A stretch of 64,000 nucleotides of DNA from positions 87,181 through 151,180 of the forward strand of contig DXEG01000015.1 of the NCBI GenBank assembly GCA_019115125.1, given 5' to 3'. The translations under genes were made by a program, and so were the position numbers. A model generated the notes under the pieces. The model did not search any database, had not been told where the DNA came from, and saw only the letters and a program-made list of their open reading frames with translations. The DNA is from Candidatus Blautia faecipullorum. Lineage in GTDB: Bacteria; Bacillota; Clostridia; Lachnospirales; Lachnospiraceae. This document shows positions 53,119 to 61,914 of the stretch, piece after piece (within the stretch, counting starts at the first letter, position 1; the number at the start of each line of letters is the position of its first letter).

Positions 53119-53934
53119 CTATTTGTGATAACGCATTAAAACCAGGGACGTGTTGTCCTGGGCCCCCGGGGAAGCGTCCAGGGCGCTGACGCAGAGATAA
53201 TGGGCCGCCTGCTCAATATCTCCGATCTGCTCCCTCACGATCTGCTGGATCCTCTCCGGGGACAGGCTGCGGTACAGCCCGTCGCTGCAAAGCAGGATCA
53301 TATCCCCGTCCTGAAGCTGAAAGGCTGACTGGTTGACGTCCATCAGGGACACGTTTCCCATTCCGATGTAGCTGATCAGGGCGTCCCCCTGCTCCGCCTG
53401 CTCCTCATAATACTGCTGCGTGATCTGTCCGTTTTTTCTCTGCTGATCCAGAGCATAGCGGTAATTATGAGTGCGGCTGGCCGCCACCATTTCTGTTCCC
53501 CGCAGGAGATAGATCCTGCTGTCTCCCACGGAAAGCCAATGAAGCCGGTCCTCTGTGACGACGGCCGCCACCATGGTGGTTCCCGTCTCCAGGCTCTCAC
53601 CGTCCTCTCCCCGCAGCCGGAAAACGGCTGAATCAATTTTCACGGCCTCCTGCTGTAGAAACTCCGGGATATCCCCCAGCTCCTCCGCGTCAAAAAAATC
53701 CGCCGCCAGCATTTCCGCGGCTGTCCTGCTTGCCAGCTCTCCGCTTTTGAGCCCGCCCATTCCGTCGCAGACGATGGCTAAGGTGCCCTTCTCCCCCGTC
53801 TGCGCGAACACCGTATCCTGCTGTACCTTTCTGGTTCCGATAATGCTGGAAATCCCAATGTCAACCTGATGCTTTTTTCTTTCCCCCAGGTTTACTGTGG
53901 GAATATCCTCTTGCCTGATGCTTTCTCTGCTCAT
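53119..53934 (-). CDS. PP2C-type Ser/Thr phosphatase
   Basis: 271 residues: metal-binding Asp in QQDTVF, AIVCDGMGGLKSGELAS (D57, G58), LHWLSVGDSRIYLLRG, MILLCSDGLYR and GAQDNTSLVLM near the end. The N-terminus adds about 20 residues with an EDIPTVNLGERKK stretch resembling a phospho-site tail. It would reverse the kinases of the cluster. Start overlaps the kinase-FHA gene by 4 nt (ATGA). Confidence 0.95.
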   Translation of the reverse strand: MSRESIRQEDIPTVNLGERKKHQVDIGISSIIGTRKVQQDTVFAQTGEKGTLAIVCDGMGGLKSGELASRTAAEMLAADFFDAEELGDIPEFLQQEAVKIDSAVFRLRGEDGESLETGTTMVAAVVTEDRLHWLSVGDSRIYLLRGTEMVAASRTHNYRYALDQQRKNGQITQQYYEEQAEQGDALISYIGMGNVSLMDVNQSAFQLQDGDMILLCSDGLYRSLSPERIQQIVREQIGDIEQAAHYLCVSALDASPGAQDNTSLVLMRYHK

Positions 53935-55247
53935 ATGACTCTCACTCTAAATTCGTATATCTGATTTCCAAACGCAAAGGTATCGCCGTTCTGGATCCGG
54001 TATACCCGGTTCTTTTCCAGTCTTCGTTTTCCCACATAAACGCCGTTGGTGGATCTGTCCCGGATATAAAACGCGTGATCCTGATACCGTATCTCGAAAT
54101 GGAGCTTGCTGATACGGGTATCGTTTTCCAGGATGATCTCCGAATGGTTCCGGGAGCGGCCCACCCTGAGGGTTCTTCCTGGAGGCAGCTCCCACTGCCG
54201 TTTCTTTCCGTGAAAATAACAGCCTGTCAGCACCGCTTTTTCTTTTCGGAGATTTTTTTCCTCCTTCGAAGGCTCCTTTCCCGCAAGCTCAGCCGCAAAC
54301 CGCGCCGCAGTCTGGGTGCGTCTCCGGTAATTCAGATCGAGAGCCCTGTCCACTCCGTCCGATATCCCGGGACTGATCCCCAGGTTCAGATCCTTCAGGG
54401 AAGTATAGCCCGCTCCCGACAGACGGTCCGGGGCCTCGGGGATCATCACGCCCGACACCATATAATAAAAGGTTCCCGCCAGCGCGTACACATCCGTATA
54501 GCTGCCCTGTTTCCCGCTGCTGCTGTACTGCTCCGGCGGGGCAAAGCCGGGCTTGAGCACCACGGAGAGCGTCTGGCTTTTTTCGCTGGTCAGATATTTG
54601 GCGCTGCCAAAATCTATGATTTTTATTTTCCCGTCCGCCGTCATCATAATATTTTCCGGGCTGATATCCCTGTGAAAAATCCCCGCCCTTCTATGAACCT
54701 GTTCCAGGGCCCGGGCAATAGAGACGGTCAGTGAAATGGCCTCTGCGGCGGGGATCCTTCCTCCCATCGCCTGTACCATCCGCTTCAGCGTGACGCCGCT
54801 TAGAAATTCCATGACGAAATATACCGTGTTATTTTCTGAAAAATAATCGGTGATCCGCACCACCTCCGGTATGCTGCTGAGCTTTTTCAGAATTTCCGCT
54901 TCCTCCAGAAACCGCTTCTTTCCGTGCTCGAAATCATCCTGATGGGTCTTTGCCGAAGGCTGCAGTGTCACTCCGTCCATATAACGGGCCGAAATCCCCA
55001 GCGGCACAAACTCCTTCACCGCACAGAGCGTGTTATTCAGCATATCATAAGCCTTATAAGTGATTCCGAAGCCTCCTGAGCCGATGACCTTTCCCAGGAT
55101 ATAACGGTCGTACAGCACAAAAAACTGGGGAAGCTGGAGATTGTTCATTTTCTCCGGCGCGCGCTCATACCCGCATCTGCTGCATTTGCCTCCCTTCATG
55201 CTCTCTGAAAAACAGTCGGGGCATATTTTCTGCAAGTCCGGCTTCAT
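53931..55247 (-). CDS. Ser/Thr kinase with C-terminal FHA
   Basis: 438 residues. Zinc ribbon C9-x2-C12...C22-x2-C25; kinase about 45-320 with GSGGFG loop, Lys78, HRD 192-194 (HRDISPEN), DFG 212-214; FHA about 350-438 (LRVGRSRNHSEIIL, ISKLHFEI, RSTNGVYVG). No membrane helix. Able to write and read phospho-Thr; it directly follows the VWA-FHA gene (3 nt) and precedes PP2C. Confidence 0.94.
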   Translation of the reverse strand: MKPDLQKICPDCFSESMKGGKCSRCGYERAPEKMNNLQLPQFFVLYDRYILGKVIGSGGFGITYKAYDMLNNTLCAVKEFVPLGISARYMDGVTLQPSAKTHQDDFEHGKKRFLEEAEILKKLSSIPEVVRITDYFSENNTVYFVMEFLSGVTLKRMVQAMGGRIPAAEAISLTVSIARALEQVHRRAGIFHRDISPENIMMTADGKIKIIDFGSAKYLTSEKSQTLSVVLKPGFAPPEQYSSSGKQGSYTDVYALAGTFYYMVSGVMIPEAPDRLSGAGYTSLKDLNLGISPGISDGVDRALDLNYRRRTQTAARFAAELAGKEPSKEEKNLRKEKAVLTGCYFHGKKRQWELPPGRTLRVGRSRNHSEIILENDTRISKLHFEIRYQDHAFYIRDRSTNGVYVGKRRLEKNRVYRIQNGDTFAFGNQIYEFRVRVI

Positions 55248-55250
55248 CCT

Positions 55251-57065
55251 TTACCACCTTATCTTCATCTCTACGGTTCCCGCGTGAACGCTGTCCCCGT
55301 TTTTCAGTTTTCTTCTTCCCACGATCCTCACGCCGTTTACCATGGTGCCGTTTGTGGTTTTCAGATCTGTAATATAATAATCCGGGCCTTCTTTTTCAAC
55401 GACAAAATGCTCTCTGGACATTCTCCGATCGTCCAGATAGACGTCGCAGCGGTCAGAGCGTCCCACCGTGAGCTTGTCCCGTATGGGAACGCGGACAGGC
55501 TCGCTTCCCTTTGTGGTGGAAATCTCAAATACCAGCGTCTCAGACGCCGGAACCTCCTCCAGCAGTACATGGTGCTTCTGCCCCGCCCCATAAATCTGCG
55601 CCCGCTGCTCCGCTGAAGACGTCATGGACCAGGGCTCCCCGCGGGTGTCCTCCCGGTCCTCCGGAGAAGGATCCTCCTGGAGCTGCCGCTGTTTTTTCTT
55701 TTTTCGCGTCAGCAGGATTCCTCCGCAAAGAACCACAGCGGCCAGGCCAGCCATTGCCGGAAAAGCCCAAACCGGAAGGGCGTCCTTCCAGTCCTCGTCT
55801 TCCTCCTTTTCCTCTTCCTTTTTCTCTTCCTTCTCCTTATCGCCGCCGATTTCTCCCTCCAGCTTTTCCAACGGGTGAGTTTCCATGGACGTATCGGTAA
55901 TGTTTGTGAAGGTGATCTCGTAATCCCCGTTTTTCAGCGCGTCCTCGAAGGTCAGGATGGTGCAGTATTCATCTGCTTCCGTATAATTCGCCTGCCTGGG
56001 CTCCTGCCGTTTTGTACCTTTGTACATTACTTTGAAGTTATCAGGATCATCAGCTCCTGCCACCGGTTCATTATATGTGATTTTCAGTTCTTTTGAGGAA
56101 AGCTTCTCCAGGCTGGCCTCCGGCGCCTCCGTGTCCGGCTGATAGTAGACCGGATAAACATTCATTCTATGTACTTCTCCGGCATTGCCAAAGACAACGC
56201 TGAGCTGGGACGTGCCGGAACTGATCCGGTTGCTTCCCGCCCGCATCGTCAGCAGACAAGCGCTTTGGATCTTCTCCATCAGCTCTTCCATAGCGCTGAC
56301 CGCTTCCTTTTCCCCAAAGATCCGGGACTCCCCTCCTGTCTCCCTGGCGAATTCTCCCAGCTCTCCCGTATAGAGATTCTCCGCGCCGCTGGCCGTCCGG
56401 TTCACCGTCAGAGCGTATAGGGGAATGTTCTTTTTCTGGAGAGTGGAGAGCGCTTCGCTTTTTGTAGCTTCTTTGGAGAAATCCTCTCCGTCTGTGATCA
56501 TAATAAAAACACTGCGGTTTAGAGCATAGGACTCCTGATCCGCCAGATCCGCGGTCTTTTTTACAGCCTCCAGGAGCAGTGTCGTCTGATCATTGTTTTG
56601 AAGCTGGCCGATCACCGCCGACTGATCCTCTGTTTTTCCCGCGTTTTCAAAAACGATGGAAACCTGGTCGCCAAAGGTGATCAGCGTCATCTGATCCTTC
56701 TCTGTCATCATGCTCTGAGCCTGCGTCACCGCCTGCTTGATCTGCTCAAAATCCGCCTTTCCTATAGAGGCCGAAATATCCAGGAGCATATAGTACCGCA
56801 CTCCCTGCTCATCCTGGACAGAGGGAACCGCCGACAGAACGTTCAGCTTTTTCTGGTCCAGTTCTCCGCTGATCTGCCCGGCATCGGAGGTTGTATCGGA
56901 GGCCGGATAATAATATACCTTTATATCCGGCATGTTAATCCTCGCCTGCTCCATCTGCACCGTATCTATTTTTTCATCGATATCTGTAGCTTCCACCGGA
57001 ACCGCGCCGATAACACACAGCAAAAGAAGTGAGAGCCACAGCTTTCCCACAATTCTTTTCACCAT
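55251..57065 (-). CDS. VWA-TM-FHA surface protein
   Basis: 604 residues. The ATG at 57065 lies behind AAGGGGAG; the frame's earlier codon is TTG without a site. Signal peptide about 1-26; von Willebrand A domain with a complete MIDAS (D96, S98, S100 in LLDISAS; MITDGEDF later); a beta-sandwich-like region about 320-430; one membrane helix about 445-470; then an FHA domain about 525-604 (TVGRSDRCDVYL, MSREHFVV, KTTNGTMVNG). It would sense or bind outside and present a phospho-reader inside. Overlaps the next FHA gene by 7 nt. Confidence 0.93.
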   Translation of the reverse strand: MVKRIVGKLWLSLLLLCVIGAVPVEATDIDEKIDTVQMEQARINMPDIKVYYYPASDTTSDAGQISGELDQKKLNVLSAVPSVQDEQGVRYYMLLDISASIGKADFEQIKQAVTQAQSMMTEKDQMTLITFGDQVSIVFENAGKTEDQSAVIGQLQNNDQTTLLLEAVKKTADLADQESYALNRSVFIMITDGEDFSKEATKSEALSTLQKKNIPLYALTVNRTASGAENLYTGELGEFARETGGESRIFGEKEAVSAMEELMEKIQSACLLTMRAGSNRISSGTSQLSVVFGNAGEVHRMNVYPVYYQPDTEAPEASLEKLSSKELKITYNEPVAGADDPDNFKVMYKGTKRQEPRQANYTEADEYCTILTFEDALKNGDYEITFTNITDTSMETHPLEKLEGEIGGDKEKEEKKEEEKEEDEDWKDALPVWAFPAMAGLAAVVLCGGILLTRKKKKQRQLQEDPSPEDREDTRGEPWSMTSSAEQRAQIYGAGQKHHVLLEEVPASETLVFEISTTKGSEPVRVPIRDKLTVGRSDRCDVYLDDRRMSREHFVVEKEGPDYYITDLKTTNGTMVNGVRIVGRRKLKNGDSVHAGTVEMKIRW

Positions 57066-57619
57066 CTTCTCTCCCCTTCGCAAAACGCTACAAAGGTCAG
57101 CTCCGTTTCTCCTACCTGCACAACGTCTCCCGTGTGGATTTCCACAGCCTGATCCAAAAGCTTTTGGTTCAGATAGGCGATCGCGCCGCTTTCCGGGACC
57201 GCGTAGAACAGATTCTTTTTATTCTCATAAACGACGGCGCACTGAGGTTCTCTGGACACCTTCGGATCTCCCGACAAACAGATGTCGTTTCTTTTTCCCC
57301 TTCCAATGCGGTTAAAGCCGTGATAAAGGGAGTACTGGCGCCCCTTCTCCGGGCCCGCTGTACAGACCAGCCAGCCTGCCACAAAATCATTTCCCCTGTA
57401 TTCCGACACCAGGGCAATGGTTTTTTCGTCGTCATACTCCGCGGGTCCGACGCCCTGCTCCCGGATATAATCCGAAGCATAGTGCTGGATCTCCTCATTC
57501 ATGGCGATGGTCGCCGACTCTCTCATCGTGGGCTCGCTGTTGGTCAATTTACAATGAGGACATTCGGTATACCGACTGTCGTCATAAAAATGCCCGTTTT
57601 CACATCTCGTAATTCCCAT
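57059..57619 (-). CDS. Zinc-ribbon FHA-like protein
   Basis: 186 residues from the ATG at 57619. N-terminal CENGHFYDDSRYTECPHC zinc ribbon, then YDDEKTIALV in the middle, FHA-like domain about 100-180: NRIGRGKRNDICL and VSREPQCAVVY (the usual His is absent) with no Asn-Gly. So it keeps the fold but has lost part of the phospho-Thr pocket. Clear paralogue of the 52430-53092 protein. Confidence 0.88.
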   Translation of the reverse strand: MGITRCENGHFYDDSRYTECPHCKLTNSEPTMRESATIAMNEEIQHYASDYIREQGVGPAEYDDEKTIALVSEYRGNDFVAGWLVCTAGPEKGRQYSLYHGFNRIGRGKRNDICLSGDPKVSREPQCAVVYENKKNLFYAVPESGAIAYLNQKLLDQAVEIHTGDVVQVGETELTFVAFCEGERRW

Positions 57620-57679
57620 ATCCTTCTCTCTCCTCCCTTGACTCTTCCCCTGTTTATCCAAAAACAGGTAACAGTGTTT

Positions 57680-58408
57680 TCATCCGCACATTACACAGAC
57701 AGCGGAAAAATTATCCATATTTTTTCCTGCTCCGTTCCGGCGGACCTCCCTGACCATAGCTTTCAGCCATTCCTCCGCCGCGGACGCCTTTCTCAGACAT
57801 TCTTCCATTTTTCCCTCTTCAATCCATTCCCAGAAACCGTCGGAGCACAGCAAAAACGCGTCTCCCTTCTCCAGCTCCTGTACCTCCGACAACAGGTATC
57901 TGGGGCCGTTCCATTCTGTTCCCATCACACGCAGAAGACGGTTCCGGTCACTGTGACCGCGGATCTCCTCTTCCCGGATCTCCCCGGCCGCCGCCAGCAT
58001 TTGAGGCACACTGTGATCCAGCGTCCTCTGCACATACCGTCCCCCCGAAAACCGGTAAATCCTGGAGTCTCCAATATATCCCCACAGAAAACGATCCTTC
58101 GACAAGAACAGCAGGCTCAGAGTAGATTTCATCTCCCAGCTTCTCCCGGACTCCATCTGGCGCTCCAGCAGGCTGTCCTGACCCTTCTGAAATGCCTCTC
58201 CCATACAGGCGGGGCTGATCTCCGCCCTCTGGCCGAAAACCTCCAGCGCCTTCTCCACCACCAGCCTTGAAGCAATGTCTCCGCCGCCATGGCCTCCCAG
58301 GCCGTCCGCCACAGCAAAGCAGTATTGTTCGCCCAGGCAGAGAACGCCCGTGCTGTCCTCATTGATCTTCCGCTCTCCCCGATCCGATAATACCTGATAT
58401 GTCAGCAT
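57680..58408 (-). CDS. PP2C-type Ser/Thr phosphatase
   Basis: 242 residues: ERKINEDSTGV (metal Asp), FAVADGLGGHGGGDIAS, FLWGYIGDSRIYRFSGG, FLLCSDGFWEW and MDNFSAVCVMC. First gene of the long signalling operon, with AAAGGAG before the ATG. Two different PP2Cs in one cluster suggest separate targets or compartments. Confidence 0.95.
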   Translation of the reverse strand: MLTYQVLSDRGERKINEDSTGVLCLGEQYCFAVADGLGGHGGGDIASRLVVEKALEVFGQRAEISPACMGEAFQKGQDSLLERQMESGRSWEMKSTLSLLFLSKDRFLWGYIGDSRIYRFSGGRYVQRTLDHSVPQMLAAAGEIREEEIRGHSDRNRLLRVMGTEWNGPRYLLSEVQELEKGDAFLLCSDGFWEWIEEGKMEECLRKASAAEEWLKAMVREVRRNGAGKNMDNFSAVCVMCG

Positions 58409-58460
58409 AGTTCTCCTTTATCTCCCTTTGAAGTGTCTCCAGCCTGTTCCTAATGATTTT

Positions 58461-58489
58461 ATTTTGATGGATTTTCCAGGAGATGTCAA
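58461..58489 (-). promoter_or_regulatory. Putative promoter of the signalling operon
   Basis: On the minus strand TTGACA (58489-58484), 17 nt, CAAAAT (58466-58461); 50 nt before the PP2C start. No other strong promoter was seen before 46.7 kb, consistent with one transcript of about 12-15 kb. Confidence 0.55.
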
Positions 58490-58536
58490 GCGCAACAGGC
58501 ATTTCCCCGTAATTCCTGGTATCATTATAAATTTAC

Positions 58537-58565
58537 TTGCCCATTAAAAAATCCTCCGTTATAAT
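58537..58565 (+). promoter_or_regulatory. Promoter of the DUF1801-like gene
   Basis: TTGCCC (58537-58542), 17 nt, TATAAT (58560-58565), 34 nt before the start. Confidence 0.75.
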
Positions 58566-58599
58566 ATACGCACATATATTACAGACAGGAGATCATATT

Positions 58600-58998
58600 A
58601 TGTGGGTATGTCCAAAATGCGGCAGAGAATTCAAACGGAACAATCAGTCCCATTACTGCGGGGAAGCTCCGAAAACCATTGAAGAATGGATAATACAGCA
58701 GGAACAGCCTCTGCAGGATTATTTTCAAAAGCTTCATCATATAATTCTCGATGCTATTCCCAATATTAAACAGAGAATCGCATGGAGTATGCCAACTTAT
58801 GGCGAAAAAGAGATTGTTGTACAATTTTCAGCTTGTAAGAATCATGCCAGTCTTTATGTCGGTGAGAAAGCGATCGAACATTTTTCGACAGACCTGCGGG
58901 GATACGAATGTAAAAAATCGGCTGTTTACCTCCAATATAACCGGCCGATTCCAGAAGCGTTGATTGCCAAAATGGTGAAATGGTGTTGCGAAAATTAA
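58600..58998 (+). CDS. Zinc-ribbon DUF1801-like protein
   Basis: 132 residues; AGGAG 8 nt before the ATG. N-terminal WVCPKCGREFKRNNQSHYC zinc ribbon, then a DUF1801 (YdhG-like) domain: LQDYFQKLHHIILDAIPNIK, AWSMPTYGE, IVVQFSACKNHASLYVG and KSAVYLQYNRPIP. The fold is frataxin-like; function unknown. Single gene. Confidence 0.85.
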   Translation: MWVCPKCGREFKRNNQSHYCGEAPKTIEEWIIQQEQPLQDYFQKLHHIILDAIPNIKQRIAWSMPTYGEKEIVVQFSACKNHASLYVGEKAIEHFSTDLRGYECKKSAVYLQYNRPIPEALIAKMVKWCCEN

Positions 58999-59047
58999 CA
59001 TGCCTTCCAATTCGCGGCGGACTGAGTAACTCCCGCCAAAAAAAAGC

Positions 59048-59088
59048 GCCGATGATTTGTGCGATTGATATCTCACAAATTCATCGGC
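59048..59088. terminator. Bidirectional terminator
   Basis: Stem GCCGATGATTTGTG (59048-59061) with CACAAATTCATCGGC (59074-59088), one bulged T. On the minus strand it is followed by eight T after a GC pair, on plus by TTTG; serves the convergent DUF1801-like and GLUG-like remnants. Confidence 0.75.
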
Positions 59089-59123
59089 TTTGATAATGAC
59101 AAACGTTTATTTCTGCTCTTTCT

Positions 59124-59342
59124 TCATACTCTGGATATGGTAAAGAATCCGTCTGCCTCCATAGCCTTCAGCTCATCATCACTGATTTTTTTATTATCTA
59201 TGATCAGGTTTCCTGTGTTTGTACAGTTTTCTATAAGACTTTCCACAGAATCCATTTCCCAGCTTCCGCAGATCCCGCCGTTGAAACCGTTATCCTGATA
59301 AACCCTGACATCTCCGCTGTTACTGCAGTTTTTTAATACCAT
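59124..59342 (-). pseudogene. GLUG-like repeat protein, C-terminal remnant
   Basis: 72 codons with two units of a surface-repeat pattern, LKNCSNSGDV...GGICGSW and IENCTNTGNLI, as in GLUG-type cell-surface proteins, then a short tail ending FFTISRV. There is no signal peptide or start region. It begins right where the truncated histidine kinase ends, so it is the tail of a larger gene whose front was deleted. Confidence 0.55.
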
Positions 59343-59352
59343 AGATGATTTT

Positions 59353-60111
59353 TCATTTTTCCAGCTCCATCACCTGCTGGAGTCTGCGCACCTCCTCCTG
59401 CGCCGCCCTCTTTTCATTCTGTGCCTCCTGCTTTTCAGCCTGACTCAAAAAAAGCATCACAGTGGCAAATTCCATAATCGTAAAAATGCAGATAAAGATG
59501 AAGTAGGGCTGTCCTCCTTCCCCCGCCGCGCTTGATGTCTGCCGTATGACCAGAATCGCAAGAAGCATCAAGACAAAGAAAAGTATCATGGCGATCCACA
59601 CAACATTGATCTTTATGCGCTTCCTTCTCCGCACGCTCAAAACAATCATGGTATAAATGATGTTCAGCATAATGGAAATGGCGGCTATGACGATACAGCT
59701 TTCCGCAAAGGCCTGGCTGCGAAATGGGGTATCCCAGATATCATTTCCGATCAGATATCCCCACACGCTTTGATAAATAATATCCGCGAGAACACTCTGC
59801 ATCAGCAGCATAGCAAAATGAAACAGCTTTGTCCTCCATTTATCTTTGCAGAAATATTTCAAAAAAAACAGATAGAACAAATTCAGCACTATGGGATTGA
59901 TCACCGCCAGAAGAGCCGCAGGCAGAAGACTCAGGCATTTCACTCCCAGTATCACGCTCCCCGAGGCGATCCATACGATATTTCTTTTTGTTCTGTATTT
60001 CCTGTCCCCCCGCTCTGTCAGAAGCTGTCCCAGACAAAATCCCGTCACAGTATGACAGAGAATCTGTACCACCGCGCAGATGACCGCGTACAAATACCCT
60101 GTTCTGCTCAT
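59353..60111 (-). pseudogene. Sensor histidine kinase, truncated after the membrane part
   Basis: 252 codons: six hydrophobic helices (about residues 1-205), then a coiled segment EKQEAQNEKRAAQEEVRRLQ and a stop after MELEK. AgrC-type kinases continue here with the His box and GHKL ATPase domain, both absent. Its start overlaps the LytTR regulator by 4 nt, the normal AgrC/AgrA-like coupling. It could still work as a membrane sensor without kinase activity. Confidence 0.7.
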
Positions 60112-60818
60112 ATCGTTTTACCTATGTACGAAAAATAGCTTTTCCGCACCTTTTCCTGATATACTTTACTGACAGGCACCCGGCTTCCATCCTGAAAAAT
60201 AATCTCATTCCCCTCTATGCGCCGGATCCGGCTCATATTAATGACAAAGCTTTTATGGCATTGTATGAAGGAATCCGGAAACTGGGGAAAAAAATTACTG
60301 AGCTTATCGTAGACTGAATATGTATCTTCTTCCGTATGGATCAATACCCTGTGATTGCTGCTTTCCAGATACAGCACATTATCCGCCAAAACGAAATACT
60401 CCTTCCTCCTGACAGAAAAGCGCAGAAGCTTTTTGGGATTCTGTCTTTCGCAGATTTTATCCAGATATTGATCCAAAATCTTTTTGTCCAGCGGTTTCAT
60501 CAAAAATCCGGTCAGGTTGGCCTCTGACAGAAAAATATGCTGCGCAAATCTATCGTGATATCCGGTCACATAGACCAGTTGGATATGAGGCGCTTTCTGA
60601 AATATTTTCTTTACATATTGGATTCCATTTATCTCCCTGCCAAATTCAATATCCATGAAAATGGCGTCAAATTCTTTTTGATTCTCTTCAATCTCTTTCA
60701 GCAGCTTTTCCGGGGTATCGTAGCTGTCTACTTCTTCCACTCTCGTGTCTGTCTCCAGAATGTTTTCCATTTCCCGTAAAAACTGGATATTATCATCGCA
60801 AACTGCAAGTTTCAACAT
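60108..60818 (-). CDS. LytTR-family response regulator (AgrA/ComE-like)
   Basis: 236 residues from the ATG at 60818 (GGAG 6 nt upstream). Receiver with LKLAVCDDN, phospho-Asp in AIFMDIEFG, FLMKPLDKK; LytTR domain with VLYLESSNHRVLIHTEED, FIQCHKSFVINMSRI and VSKVYQEKVRKSYF. It belongs with the truncated kinase just downstream, so its phosphate input is lost. Confidence 0.92.
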   Translation of the reverse strand: MLKLAVCDDNIQFLREMENILETDTRVEEVDSYDTPEKLLKEIEENQKEFDAIFMDIEFGREINGIQYVKKIFQKAPHIQLVYVTGYHDRFAQHIFLSEANLTGFLMKPLDKKILDQYLDKICERQNPKKLLRFSVRRKEYFVLADNVLYLESSNHRVLIHTEEDTYSVYDKLSNFFPQFPDSFIQCHKSFVINMSRIRRIEGNEIIFQDGSRVPVSKVYQEKVRKSYFSYIGKTI

Positions 60819-61204
60819 AGTTTTCTCCGTCCCGCGCACATAATGCACCTATGATACATATATTTTATCATTTTTCCAACACGGACACAAACCTCCAAGA
60901 GTTTCAATTTCGTCGAAAAAACAGATAATTTCGACGTATAAATCCCTCAGCGATTCGCTGTATTTTTTAGATCATAAAAGGGACACCCTTCTAAAATTTC
61001 TTTTAGAAAGGTGCCCCTGTCATATGTTATATTCCCTTATGCAGCAGCAATAATACAGCTTCACATCAGCCGGAAGCCTCCCATCAGAAGTTTTCATTCC
61101 TCTTGGGACTGCGCTCGTAGAGACGGGCAATAAACTCCTGGTGTTTTGCGGTCTACTTTTTTCTGCATCGCAGTATGTCTCCTACAAATTATTGAGGCTT
61201 TGCT
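60819..61204. other. Intergenic region with a hairpin
   Basis: About 390 nt. Hairpin GGGACACC-c-TTCTAAAA / TTTTAGAA-a-GGTGCCCC at 60980-61017. On the minus strand at about 61080-61150 one frame reads KHQEFIARLYERSPKR before a stop, perhaps the tail of a lost gene. The LytTR promoter should lie near 60840-60900. Confidence 0.4.
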
Positions 61205-61375
61205 TTTACTACAAGACGAAATATTAAACCCCTGAATACTCGGAGCCTGTTTTTATTACCAAGAACGGGAAGGGTGATCTTGCCACAGGAAAGACCCGTC
61301 CCTTTTCCGAAGCCATGGCAGACATCCTGAGCCGCCGGAAACGATGAGTTACCGTCTGCACATCACAAGCACTAC
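61205..61375 (+). pseudogene. Phd-type antitoxin, internally deleted, plus toxin stub
   Basis: Near-identical to parts of the intact pair at 63508-64000: EYSEPVFITKNGKGD is kept, then the text jumps to GKTRPFSEAMADI and RRKR with a stop, and the first codons of the toxin (MSYRLHITST). Relative to the intact copy, 84 bp are missing, bounded there by two copies of GACCTTGCC (63616-63624 and 63700-63708); one copy, GATCTTGCC (61276-61284), remains here. The N-terminal codons are degraded. Confidence 0.85.
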
Positions 61376-61380
61376 TTATT

Positions 61381-61890
61381 TCAGTCAATATCTATCGCAT
61401 ATTCATCATCAATCAGCACATATTTTACATTGGACTTTTTTGCCATTTCCAAAAACTGAGCATTATCCTCTAAAACGCTTTCCATAGTACACCATTCATC
61501 ATCTAAGCGACTTTCGACTACACTTGCATACTTCTTGATAGTGTCGAAATGATTTTTAATATAATTTTCGCTCATTACAAGGCATAGATATCTGATATTA
61601 TCAAGATATTCTTTTGCAAAATCCTTTTCCCAATCAAAAGGAATATAACACCCTTCAATAATGAGATTTTGCTTATTCTCTATGACGGTTTTAATCATTT
61701 CACGAACAATATGCCACATATACTCTGTAAGCTTATTGTCATCTTCAGGTGTGAGTTTGGTATAGCCGCTACGAATTAAGCCCATTTTCAAATGGTCTAT
61801 CGATAAATAAGGATATTTATAATTTTCGAGCAGTTTTTGAGCAAGCACAGTCTTACCCGTGTGTGATGCGCCTGTTATTAAAATAACCAT
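61381..61890 (-). CDS. P-loop kinase-like NTPase
   Basis: 169 residues. Walker A ITGASHTGKTVLAQKLL, then SIDHLKMGLIRSG and NLIIEGCYIPFDW, the pattern of small adenylate-kinase-like or zeta-toxin-like kinases. No C-terminal lid typical of Adk. Clearly AT-rich compared with genes elsewhere in the window, so likely acquired. It lies 24 nt downstream of the GNAT gene, same operon. The substrate is unknown; such pairs are often small-molecule modifiers. Confidence 0.8.
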   Translation of the reverse strand: MVILITGASHTGKTVLAQKLLENYKYPYLSIDHLKMGLIRSGYTKLTPEDDNKLTEYMWHIVREMIKTVIENKQNLIIEGCYIPFDWEKDFAKEYLDNIRYLCLVMSENYIKNHFDTIKKYASVVESRLDDEWCTMESVLEDNAQFLEMAKKSNVKYVLIDDEYAIDID

Positions 61891-61914
61891 TATCTCTCCA
61901 TTCTAAACAGAAAA

